Assembly (NCBI GenBank): GCA_016716835.1
Contig: JADJUW010000002.1
Coordinates: forward strand, 124,001 to 188,000
Length of the DNA stretch: 64,000 bases
Direction of reading: 5' to 3'
Source of the DNA: Myxococcales bacterium
Lineage (GTDB): Bacteria > Myxococcota_A > Polyangia > Haliangiales > Haliangiaceae
Position numbers and translations under genes: made by a program. Below the pieces are notes generated by a model that ran no database searches, was not told the origin of the DNA, and saw nothing but the letters and a program-made list of their open reading frames with translations. This document shows, one piece after another, positions 29,201 to 36,477 of the stretch (position 1 is the first letter of the stretch; each line of letters opens with the position of its first letter).

Positions 29201-30794
29201 TGACTTCCTCGACCTGTTTCCCTATCGCGAGCATCCGCGCAATATCGCGCTGGTGACGAAGTGCGCCATCGAGCTCGGCGTCGACCCCGACCTGGCGCAA
29301 TACACCATGGCCAAGTGCGTCGTGCCCGATCTGGGCGTGCTCAAGGCCTATCCCAAGGTCAAGGTGCGTGCGCGGCTGCTGACGTTTGTCTGCGGAAACT
29401 CGGCCAACGAGCGCACGGGCTTTATCAATAATTGGCGGCGCATGAAGCTCGACGCCATGAATTGGGAGACCGAGCCGCAAAAGCTTGTCATCACTGTGGT
29501 CAACAATCGCGCTGACCGCATCTCGCGCTCGGAGGTGTTTGCGCGCATCTTGGTGCGCGATGTCGCCTTTGATCGCCACGTGCTCATTGGCACCAACCTC
29601 AAAGGGTTGCGCGGCTTTATGGACGACGCGCTGACCGATTATCTAAAAGAACAGCACCTCGTCAACGACGACGAAATTGATGGCGGCGACAAGGCCCGCA
29701 CGCTTGCGCTGAGCCGCGCGGCGCGCGAGCTCGAACAGCTGCGCATTCCGCGGCCGGAGCTGCGGTTCATTTTGCAACGCCTTGGCATCTATGCCCAGGC
29801 GTGCGGCCAGGCGCTGGCGCCGGATAACGCGGCGCTCGCCGACGCTATCGCGCCATGGCTGGCCGCCGACGCCAAGGGCACGGTGCAGATCGCCGACCTT
29901 ATTACCGAGGTGACCGCCGATGCCAAGCTCACCGCCGCCGTCGAAGGCGCCTTGAGGCCGATGGCCGCAGATGATCCAGGCGCGTACGCGCCGGAGTTCC
30001 CCGAAACGCTTGAGGCGCCTAGCCTTGCCGACGTGCTCGGCGCGTTTCGCTTTGAGCTCGCCCGCATGGCGATGCGCGCGCGGCTCGAGGCGCGCCTCGC
30101 CGCCTTATTTGCACCCGGCGGCGGCAGCGGCCTGGCGGCGTTTCGCGGCGATTTTGCGCTGGCCTATAAACAGATGTTTCTCTTGCAGGTCGATACGATC
30201 GAAGATGCCGGCGCTACGGGCGATCAGATCATCGACCGCTGCGCGCGCTGCATCCCGCCGGGCAGCGACGTCATTCTCATGGGCACGCAAAACATCAAGG
30301 GCACCGGCCTCGACTTCGTCTATCGCTGGCTCGCCATGGACAAGGTCGTGACCTGCCTGAGCGAGCAAAAGAGCGCGCGACGTGAGAAACGCATGGCCGC
30401 CCTCGCCGAACTCGAGGCGTTCGAAGATCACGGCCTGGTCGACACCGGGCACTTGCTGGGCCTGCTCGCCGCGCCACCGCTGCACACCCCCGACGAGGAC
30501 GAACTCGCGGCGAGGCAGCGCATTGTCGCCAAAGTCACGCAAGTCTATGACCGCCGTCGCAAGGCGTTGCTTGAGGTCAAGAAGGCCGACTGGGTGGATC
30601 GGGCCGCCGCCTGGGGCGAGGGCTGGCTTGACTACATTGACAGCGTTCATCGCACCAACGCCTCGCGCCGCATCACCGACGACTTGGTGAACCGCCGAAT
30701 TACGCATGGCCGCGCCTCGCTCGAGATGCGCAAGCTGGTCGGCCGCATCAAGGGTGGTTGGCTCGCTAAGGCGATCCGCAAGCCACGTAAATAG
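26226..30794 (+). CDS. capB: CapB/PgsB-like polymer ligase (Mur-ligase fold) in a giant fusion
   Basis: A 1522-aa protein. Residues 1-about 640 are helical with HEAT-like repeats (WQVRHAAGSALVALIRAH, HPWVLATAVQAMLLLDAA). A hydrophobic segment near 790 (ALAIFVAGMTSLFFI) is followed by the CapB ligase core: a P-loop GGWGTRGKSGTER at about 820, TTGCEAMFIH, IRLASRLKGDVFLWECMALNP and TNSYPDHEDIQGP. These are characteristic of PgsB/CapB, which polymerises glutamate by ATP-dependent gamma-amide ligation. Canonical CapB is about 400-450 residues, so roughly 700 residues at the N-terminus and about 400 at the C-terminus are additions. The last about 130 codons recur, diverged, at 35906-36463, next to capA. 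Confidence 0.9.
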   Translation: MGGRNLLNKFRSWRRRRFFERQYARSPRLQPHWPVIVQMLVDNVPPMQKRLRRDYLELIADGIVALDPMAEPYLAGAGADTAATAAAPGAKPAPAAPRGDEHAIAGLGLLCLRSLEYLERLDMQEVQTIRAFTAFGKYYSQITDPEQQRRVIESYLRETVSDQTQLRGDLEALDRFFGFDTLRERNAYAQMDLTIQVELLLWFLASALGTCGAAVAGMNDGIAIATALAGRLAEASRWQVRHAAGSALVALIRAHRIEYPQALMAGLLQVIENDEEHPWVLATAVQAMLLLDAARGIALIEHRLIDDRRDGNDLVFRKLAVDMATNVLDQVALNALLARLIANGEPSEYVRQTFVRATVALTAEDAVAQLSKLAGQTDVAEPSYRVRAAAYIAARERAVNPATSPALLAEISRLLIAALASEKNTFALVVACEELAKLAENVVAVATLSGDEIAALVAQWQAALAAVVEHPGSPPRVTEVAAAMMELIESATDTVRRRVRDIIGGQLQATKPYGASSLAARGEQALAPQDEAHIGRVLAELARSDWGISAQRRGTRWRFWRGDQFARRLWRIVHELRHPLPNKRQAFAHTVGRRYPGSLRAHPGLLDEATATTVPGERTNVDAEGSWGRHLPLVDDILDVPLLSGAPATVVSSLGTAVITPPAKFWDRVRNRYRISMRYRNLAAARMAALRATEDRERHRYVEMFARDYGVRIEFTPHSHGAVAPYPQRVRALFQGEVVAEEGGVALTPPPAAAAGLALAPWDTVTNWLSANQYYFTSAKENSQAALAIFVAGMTSLFFIRSFQKRRIIHNSRFAMPLTIGGWGTRGKSGTERLKAGFLDGLGFDVFVKTTGCEAMFIHSAPMQQPVEIFIYRPYDKATIWEQMNQIRLASRLKGDVFLWECMALNPKYVQLLQHDWMRDDLVTLTNSYPDHEDIQGPAGYNVAQVISEFIPFNSTLITSETSYLPLFQEKCEARNTPMHIIGERDAEFIADDFLDLFPYREHPRNIALVTKCAIELGVDPDLAQYTMAKCVVPDLGVLKAYPKVKVRARLLTFVCGNSANERTGFINNWRRMKLDAMNWETEPQKLVITVVNNRADRISRSEVFARILVRDVAFDRHVLIGTNLKGLRGFMDDALTDYLKEQHLVNDDEIDGGDKARTLALSRAARELEQLRIPRPELRFILQRLGIYAQACGQALAPDNAALADAIAPWLAADAKGTVQIADLITEVTADAKLTAAVEGALRPMAADDPGAYAPEFPETLEAPSLADVLGAFRFELARMAMRARLEARLAALFAPGGGSGLAAFRGDFALAYKQMFLLQVDTIEDAGATGDQIIDRCARCIPPGSDVILMGTQNIKGTGLDFVYRWLAMDKVVTCLSEQKSARREKRMAALAELEAFEDHGLVDTGHLLGLLAAPPLHTPDEDELAARQRIVAKVTQVYDRRRKALLEVKKADWVDRAAAWGEGWLDYIDSVHRTNASRRITDDLVNRRITHGRASLEMRKLVGRIKGGWLAKAIRKPRK

Positions 30795-30894
30795 CGCTAT
30801 CATAACGCTTGCGATTTTGGCGCGCGTCGCGCCTATGGCGACTAAGAACTGCAAAACCTCTACGGCGCCCAACTGGGGATGGTCGAATTTTGCA

Positions 30895-31009
30895 TGGGGA
30901 TAGGAAATTTCAGGCGGTAACTGGCGTGGGTGACAGGTGACGAGCAGGACTGGGAGGGACCAGAATGCCGGATCACGGGTGAATTAGAGCCTTCAGATCA
31001 CTGAGATTG
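30895..31009 (-). repeat. 115-bp dispersed intergenic repeat, copy 2
   Basis: Starts TGGGGATAGGAAATTTCAGG and ends CAGATCACTGAGATTG. It lies alone 100 bases after capB, at the left edge of the accessory island. In the 278 bases between capB and the toxin gene I see nothing else apart from 12 bases after the capB stop that match the sequence before capA. Confidence 0.8.
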
Positions 31010-31072
31010 ATCCCCCTATCCTCAACCTTGGACCACATGGACTTCGTAAACGTATTCATCGCCGGATTCGAC

Positions 31073-31357
31073 TTATGGAGGCCATTTGCGGGCCGAATGT
31101 AGGACGGCGAGTATCTCTAGATCAGCAGCGTTGACGCGGTACACAATCACGAATGGAGTAGCGCCTACGACCAACTCGCGAGTGCCTTTGACGCGCCCAG
31201 TTCTTCCCGACTCTGGAAATTGTCTGAGCTGCGTTAAATGTGCCATGACTTGCTGAACGACGCTTGCAGCGGCGGTGTCGTTTCTTGACGAAATAAACTC
31301 ATATGCGTTTTCGAGATCGGCAAGGGCGAGGCGCGTCCATTTGACGGTCAACCCCAT
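31073..31357 (-). CDS. RelE/ParE-type toxin
   Basis: A 94-aa protein of the RelE/ParE superfamily: VKWTRLALADLENAYEFIS at the start, a central helix, and the closing strands GTRELVVGATPFVIVYRVN and LEILAVLHSARKWP. ParE-like members poison gyrase and RelE-like members cleave mRNA on the ribosome; the sequence does not decide which. It overlaps the upstream antitoxin by ten bases, the usual antitoxin-toxin order. Part of the island between capB and capA. Confidence 0.88.
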   Translation of the reverse strand: MGLTVKWTRLALADLENAYEFISSRNDTAAASVVQQVMAHLTQLRQFPESGRTGRVKGTRELVVGATPFVIVYRVNAADLEILAVLHSARKWPP

Positions 31358-31581
31358 TTCTTAAGCGCCTTGGCTACTTCCTTGGCAGATGCAAACTCGC
31401 CTCGATCGGCTTGAGCCATTGACGCAATAATATGTTTACGTTGCCATCTGGTGATCTCCAAGTAGGCTTCGATGGCCTCCGTAATGATGAAAGAGCGGTC
31501 CCGCTTGGACACTTTGGCCAAATGGTCGAGCTCGTCGATTTGGTCGCTTTCGATGCGCAGTGAGATTCCTTGCTTGGCCAT
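31348..31581 (-). CDS. Ribbon-helix-helix antitoxin (CopG/ParD-like)
   Basis: A 77-aa protein with an N-terminal ribbon-helix-helix (GISLRIESDQIDELDHLAK, then KRDRSFIITEAIEAYL) and a charged C-terminal tail that would wrap the toxin. RHH antitoxins bind the operon promoter as dimers, so the pair is probably autoregulated. An AGGAGG ribosome site precedes the ATG on the minus strand. Confidence 0.88.
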   Translation of the reverse strand: MAKQGISLRIESDQIDELDHLAKVSKRDRSFIITEAIEAYLEITRWQRKHIIASMAQADRGEFASAKEVAKALKKWG

Positions 31582-31657
31582 GCAAACCTCCTCTGTATTT
31601 CATTGTATTCCAGTGAAATACGCCAGTCAATCGAGATCTTCGTCTGGTGGAGGCTGT

Positions 31658-31810
31658 CAATCTCAGTGATTTGAAGGCTTTAAATCCCCCTAGATGGGGA
31701 TAGGAAATTTCAGGCCGAAATGGCGGTGGGTGACAAGAGCCGCACAGGGCTGGCTGAGTTGCAACGTGCCGGATCGCGGGGGATTTTAAGCCTTCAGAGC
31801 ACTGATATTG
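31658..31810. repeat. 115-bp repeat copy 3 with an inverted half-copy
   Basis: A half-unit in plus orientation (31658-31692, CAATCTCAGTGATTTG to the C5 run) is joined, after three bases, to a complete minus-orientation copy (31695-31810). The result is a 153-bp unit with about 33-bp terminal inverted repeats (CAATCTCAGTGA... / ...CACTGATATTG), which looks like a MITE. The full copy is almost identical to the one at 34014-34129. Confidence 0.75.
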
Positions 31811-31910
31811 ACGGCATCTTGATCGATCAACACCGTTAACAACTCGCCCATTTGACGCGACGACAACAGGTGGCTGCCTTCATTGAACAAGGCGACCTTT
31901 GAAAGGTCCA
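31811..31910. other. Unique 100-bp segment between two inverted repeat copies
   Basis: Bounded on the left by a minus copy and on the right by a plus copy of the 115-bp repeat. The minus strand is open (DLSKVALFNEGSHLLSSRQ...) with protein-like composition and continues into both repeats, so it may be a fragment of an interrupted gene. I do not recognise it. Confidence 0.35.
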
Positions 31911-32023
31911 CAAGTCTCAGTGATCTGAAGGCTCTAAATCCCCCCTGGATCCAGAACATAGCAACCCACCCGGTCTCCTCGGCCCCCGCCATCTACCGCC
32001 ATTTCGGCCTGAAATTTCCGATC
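31911..32023 (+). repeat. 115-bp dispersed intergenic repeat, copy 4
   Basis: CAAGTCTCAGTGATCTGAAGG at the left and CGGCCTGAAATTTCCGATCG at the right, so the final TATCCC has changed. The 200 bases from here to the gene at 32227 hold nothing that I recognise. Confidence 0.7.
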
Positions 32024-32226
32024 GTCCTTGCGAGAGCCGCATTGCCGTGGGCGCACTTGGTATTATGTCGTTGGCGTCAGCCGATGCCGCGAACACATGA
32101 CGCTCGGTAGGTACCAGGCCGCAACTTCTGTGGCATCAATCACGTCTCGCATATAGTCCCGCAGCCATTCTCCGTGGCGGCACAAAACAATTGACCATTT
32201 CGCGACATTTGTGACACACAGAGCTC

Positions 32227-33486
32227 ATGCCTTTGCGTCGTGGCAATAACCCTGCTTTGTTCAAGATCGATAGCCGTGTCTGGCTCGCCGGCATTTGTTC
32301 GGCGTTGCTAGCCAGTGGCTGCGACAATGGAGGCAATTCCGATATCCCCCCGAGCCCTGATCTCATGCTAGGGCTCAACGACGTCTCCGTGTTGTTTCCG
32401 ATGCCACCCACGGCAACGGATTTGAATGTGCTCCGGCTTAGCGACCAAGGCGTCGGCGGCCCGTTGTTGCCACAGGCGTGGTTCGATGAGATTTCAGTAT
32501 TCGCCGACGAGCCGCAGCAAAACCAAACGTATGCAAGCTGGGCCATCGTCGGTATGCGGCTAGATCCCTGTTTTCCAGATTTGAAATTGTTGGCCACCGA
32601 CCCGGCGCGGTGTCGTAGGCAAGTGCGCCTTATCGCGCAACCGATCGCAGAAGATCTCGGTGCACCGGGGGGGACGGTCGGTGCCGCGGGTGGTGAGATC
32701 GAGCCCGCCGTCGCCATCGATAGTGCCATTCATCTCCTCTACGATCTCAACGAAACAGAGTTTGCACATTTCCTCGTCGCTTGGAAGACGCTCCTTGCGA
32801 CGACCTCCCCTTCGCTAGGGGCGCCGTTACAAGTGAATCCCGTCATTGCCAGCCAAGGATTGGCCGGCCCATTTGCCCGAGGTGTAAGGCAGCTGGTATT
32901 GGCGTCCGTGGGCAAGAGCAGGCTAGGACAGGTAACCTTCATGGAAGGCAGAGGCGTTGAATGGGAATTTGGCGGCATCCGCATCATAAACGGGGAACGC
33001 CAATTGCTCGCGATTGCGGGGCTAGCCGACGAAGCCGCCGCGACACAGCAGTTTGACCAGCCACCTGAAAGCGGATTTTTGATTTCTCCGGTCTCGAGCG
33101 CGAGCGGCGGGCTGATGGCGTTGGCAGGTGACGTCGTAGACAACAGCTTTGTCTTAACGGCGCCGCCCACGGAAATTGACGATGCCTTGCAGCTGGCGCT
33201 CGAGATCGACAATCCGGCGACGTCATTCCACGCAGATTCGCTAGATTGTGCATCATGCCACGTGGCGGGCCGCGCGCGTCGACGTGCCGAAGACTTAGGG
33301 TATTCGACCGCGGGGTTTGCGCGCTATACCCATCCATCGTTTGATCTGACGCAGACCACCAACGAATCGCTGGCGCGCGACGTAACGATCCTGAGGGCAT
33401 TTGGTTTTGCTGCGCGAAGTCCCATCGTGAACGATCGCGTCATTCATGAGTCGGCCGCCGTCGCGGATGCCTTAAACAACATGTAG
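32227..33486 (+). CDS. Lipoprotein with a single c-type heme motif
   Basis: A 419-aa protein with a signal peptide and lipobox (ALLASGC, Cys32) followed by NGGNSDIPP. Most of the body is strand-rich and not recognised. Near residue 343 it has DCASCHVAGRARR, one CxxCH heme-attachment motif, and a long helical C-terminus. A role in envelope redox chemistry is possible; the motif could also be structural. It sits alone between repeat copies in the capB-capA island. Proteins of this look are common in myxobacteria, but I cannot name the family. Confidence 0.7.
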   Translation: MPLRRGNNPALFKIDSRVWLAGICSALLASGCDNGGNSDIPPSPDLMLGLNDVSVLFPMPPTATDLNVLRLSDQGVGGPLLPQAWFDEISVFADEPQQNQTYASWAIVGMRLDPCFPDLKLLATDPARCRRQVRLIAQPIAEDLGAPGGTVGAAGGEIEPAVAIDSAIHLLYDLNETEFAHFLVAWKTLLATTSPSLGAPLQVNPVIASQGLAGPFARGVRQLVLASVGKSRLGQVTFMEGRGVEWEFGGIRIINGERQLLAIAGLADEAAATQQFDQPPESGFLISPVSSASGGLMALAGDVVDNSFVLTAPPTEIDDALQLALEIDNPATSFHADSLDCASCHVAGRARRRAEDLGYSTAGFARYTHPSFDLTQTTNESLARDVTILRAFGFAARSPIVNDRVIHESAAVADALNNM

Positions 33487-33577
33487 TCGCCGCTGCGCCC
33501 GCGACGAACGCTTCGTAGATCGGTAGGCTTGCGTTGATCGCAATTGCCTGTGCTAAGGCGCTAGATACGGGCGTGCG

Positions 33578-34129
33578 CAATATCATTGATCTGAGGGCTT
33601 TAAATCACCCGTGATCCGGCTGCTTGAACCCGGACGCCCTGCACAGGGCCTGCTGTCACCGCATTTTCGCCTAGAATTTCCTATCCCACAGAAGGCTAAA
33701 ACGTAACTTCGAATGAGACCGAATTAGTTTCGTAGTTCATCTCTTCGATTTGCTTTTCGTCGTTGATCGAAATTTGCAACGTGTAGGTGCCAGGCGGCAC
33801 GTCGGTGATGTCGACCCATTGGCACGGCAGGCCGGCGCCATAGACATCTTCCCAGCCGCGCGAAATGCCTTGGTTGCCGCAGTGATAGCCAAAGCCAGGA
33901 ATCGACGAGCCGGCGATGGGCTTGATATCCATGAGGCAGAACGCCTGCTTGTGGCCGCTGGCGACGATGCCGCCGTCCCCGACGACCTTGTAGTCGGCGT
34001 AGCCCGTCATGTGGGGGGATAGGAAATTTCAGGCCGAAATGGCGGTGGGTGAGAAGAGCCGCAGAGGGCTGGCTGAGTTGCAACGTGCCGGATCGCGGGG
34101 GATTTTAAGCCTTCAGAGCACTGATATTG
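33578..34129. mobile_element. Composite unit: two inverted 115-bp repeats enclosing a lysyl oxidase fragment
   Basis: Copy 5 (plus, 33578-33689, CAATATCATTGATCTG...TTTCCTATCCCA) and copy 6 (minus, 34014-34129, GGGGATAGGAAATTTC...CACTGATATTG) face each other and hold only the 315-bp lysyl oxidase piece between them. The outer ends CAATATCA / TGATATTG form matching termini. No target duplication is obvious (GCG versus CTG flanks). The layout is that of a small composite element carrying a gene fragment; movement is inferred. Confidence 0.55.
33696..34010 (-). pseudogene. C-terminal fragment of a lysyl oxidase
   Basis: The 104 residues match the end of the lysyl oxidase catalytic domain: GHKQAFCLMDIKP, YHCGNQGISRGWEDVYGAG, LPCQWVDITDVPPGTYTLQI. 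These include several disulfide cysteines. The copper-binding His cluster and the N-terminal half are absent because the frame is cut at 34010, three bases before repeat copy 6. The start ATG at 34010 is probably accidental. Lysyl oxidases deaminate lysines in extracellular proteins; this fragment cannot. Confidence 0.85.
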
Positions 34130-34229
34130 CTGGAAAATTGGGGAGTCTTGACGGCAGCGGACGCGGTCCGGCATAGCGGCCAGGGAGCGAACTGGCTGCG
34201 GCGGTTAAAACGTCGGTCAAGGAAACTGG

Positions 34230-35672
34230 CTACGGTGATGCCCATGCCCAACCGGGTGCTGGCGGCAGAGCGCGGGCTGCCGATGTGGCGGGCGCCGTGT
34301 CGCTTAGCCCTAGGTGACTGAGAATCTTGGCGATGACGTCGGGGTCGATGATCTCGGCAATGACGCGGACCTTGCCGGCACAGCCAGGGCGCTGGCAGCG
34401 CGTGAGGTCATCGGCAAAGACGCGGGCAAGGAGCTGAGCCCAGCGGTAGCGGGCCGGGGCGGTGTTGCGTGCGGTCTGCGGCTGGGTCGGCTCGATACGC
34501 GGCGCGTCAGCAGCTTGCGCTGCAAGCGTGGCTATTTCACCGCGAAACGCATGCCGCGGCGCAAACACGCCAAAGAAGCGCAGCATGTGGACGCGCGGAG
34601 GCGGCATGAGCGCGGCGAGCCGGCGCAAGAAGGCCACGGGTTCCAAGACCACATGGGTTTGGCCGGTGTGGCCCCGGCGGCGCAGTTCATAGGCGACCTT
34701 GCCGCTAGGCGTTTGGGTAAGGCGCGACGAAGCGAGAGGTGGCCGGGCTCCATATCGAAGCAAGCGCTCAAGGCGGTCGCGCTTGTTCGTAGGTAACGCC
34801 TGGCTAATGTGTAGCGAGACGCCGCCAACGTACGCGGCATCCGGCTGCTGGCGAGCCGGCGGTCGTTTCACGTCGGCGCTGTCACCCTCATGACCGGCAT
34901 CAAACGCAAGTTGACGCGGCATGGCCTCCGCAAGCGAGGCGGTGAGTGCGGCTTGCTCATCGTCGGCGTCAGCGCCCGCGGCTTGCACGGCAAGTGGCCC
35001 GCGTTGCAGTGCGCGCTCGAAGAGCCGATGCACGCGGATGGCCATGCGATGCGCAAGATGTTCCAGGTCCCCATGCGAAGGCGGTGGAATTGGTATCTGC
35101 GCGAGCCTGTCGCCATCGGCACGCACAAACACCACGTCCGGCACGATGGCATGAATATGCGGGTGCAAATTGAGTGATGATCCAAAGCGCTGCACAAATG
35201 CAATGGCGCCTGGCTGCGGCGACGTCACGCTCATGCGACGAGCGACGCGGCGTTGATAATTGAACACCTCTTGCATCAGCGCGGTGAGGACAGCGGAGAG
35301 CATGGCGGGCTGCGACGCCATGGCAAGACGAAACCGATGGGCGCTTGCTGGCTTTGCGCCGTAGCTGCGTTAGGCGCCTCGCTCGGAATCGGTCATGGAC
35401 CACTCGTCCACTCCCTCATCCTCGGAGCCGCCTGCCTTGCTACGACGCAAACCAGCTTCGCGCCAGCGGCTAAACACGGGTTGTGCAACCCGGACCGTGC
35501 AGCGGCTACGAAGATACGCGCGAAATGTTTTCGCGATGTGGCGCGGGTAGCCATAAGGGAAGCGCTCGTCCGCATCTCGCAGCAAGGCGGGTAAATACTC
35601 GTTGACTACGGCGTGGAGCACCGTGGTTGCTGGGTTGCGGCGTTGATAGCGCAGGGTACGTGCCGCAGACAC
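34230..35672 (-). pseudogene. IS91-family (Y2/HUH) transposase, internally damaged
   Basis: The C-terminal 363 residues (34230-35321) are a clear IS91-type transposase: GAIAFVQRFGSSLNLHPHIH with the HUH motif, LLRYGARPPLA, THVVLEPVAFLRRLAALMPPP, and FADDLTRCQRPGCAGKVRV. The N-terminal start (YQRRNPATTVLHAVVNEYL, from about 35655) is present in another frame. The usual cysteine-rich zinc-finger stretch between them is missing, replaced by unrelated sequence with a stop. So the gene is broken. IS91 relatives move by rolling-circle transposition and can carry neighbouring DNA. Confidence 0.85.
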
Positions 35673-35905
35673 TGCGAGCTACCCATCGCAGCTGGCGTGC
35701 CATGATGTGCACGCAACAACGGGGCGGCATTCGGCATGTCAGCACAGGCCAGCCATGGCCAAGTGGGACGTGGCGCGGACAATCTGGCCGCGTACCGCAC
35801 GCGATCTAAGACACGCGATGCGATTGCTTAGTATGCCCACAGGCACGTCTCTTCATCGTCTGCCCCGCGGTCCATGACGTGTAGAAATCCGGACCCTGGT
35901 TGGAG

Positions 35906-36463
35906 TTTCGCTCGCCGTGCTCGAGGCCTTTAAAGATCATGGCCTGGTCAATACCGGCCACTTGCTGGGCCTGCTCGCTGCGCCACCGCTGCACACCCCT
36001 GACGATGACGAGTTGGCGGCGAGGCAGCGCATTGTCGCCAAAGTCACGCAAGTCTATGACCGCCGTCGCAAGGCGTTGCTTGAGGTCAAGAAGGCCGACT
36101 GGGTGGATCGGGCCGCCGCCTGGGGCGAGGGCTGGCTTGACTACATTGACAGCGTTCATCGCACCAACGCCTCGCGACGCATCACCGACGATCTCGTCAA
36201 CCGCCGCATTACGCATGGCCGGGCCTCGCTAGTGAGTGTCCCAGATGTTATGAGCCAGGCTGCGCCGGGATGACGTCGGAGGCCAAGGCGCGAGGAGTGG
36301 AGTTTGGTGGTTCCAAACGACCGACGAGCAACGCAGGCAGCGGGCGTCACGCCTAGCAGGGTGGCTCATGTTATCTGGGACACGGCACTTAGAGATGCGC
36401 AAGCTCGTGGGCCGCATCAAGGGTGGTTGGCTCGCTAAGGCGATCCGCAAGCCACGTAAATAG
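35906..36463 (+). pseudogene. Duplicated 3' end of capB (capB')
   Basis: About 390 bases match the last 130 codons of capB and 12 bases past its stop (TAGCGCTATCAT). Most differences are synonymous, and a 161-bp stretch (36016-36176) and the last 60 bases are identical. The copy lacks a start and is split at 36233-36389 by a small inverted-repeat element. Its left edge follows GAAATCCGGACCCTGGTTG. It lies 14 bases before capA, so it probably marks the ancestral capB-capA junction. Confidence 0.9.
36233..36389. mobile_element. 157-bp MITE-like insertion in capB'
   Basis: Inverted repeats GTGTCCCAGATGTTATGAGCC (from 36236) and GGCTCATGTTATCTGGGACAC (to 36383) bound a non-coding core. Comparison with intact capB shows clean insertion of 157 bases, with TAG on both sides (36230-36232, 36390-36392) as a possible 3-bp target duplication. 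No transposase with matching ends is present in the window. Confidence 0.75.
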
Positions 36464-36477
36464 CGCTATCATTAGGT

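Noticed and set aside
28614..29579. 321-aa open frame on the minus strand
   Set aside because: Opposite the conserved ligase core of capB; a shadow frame.
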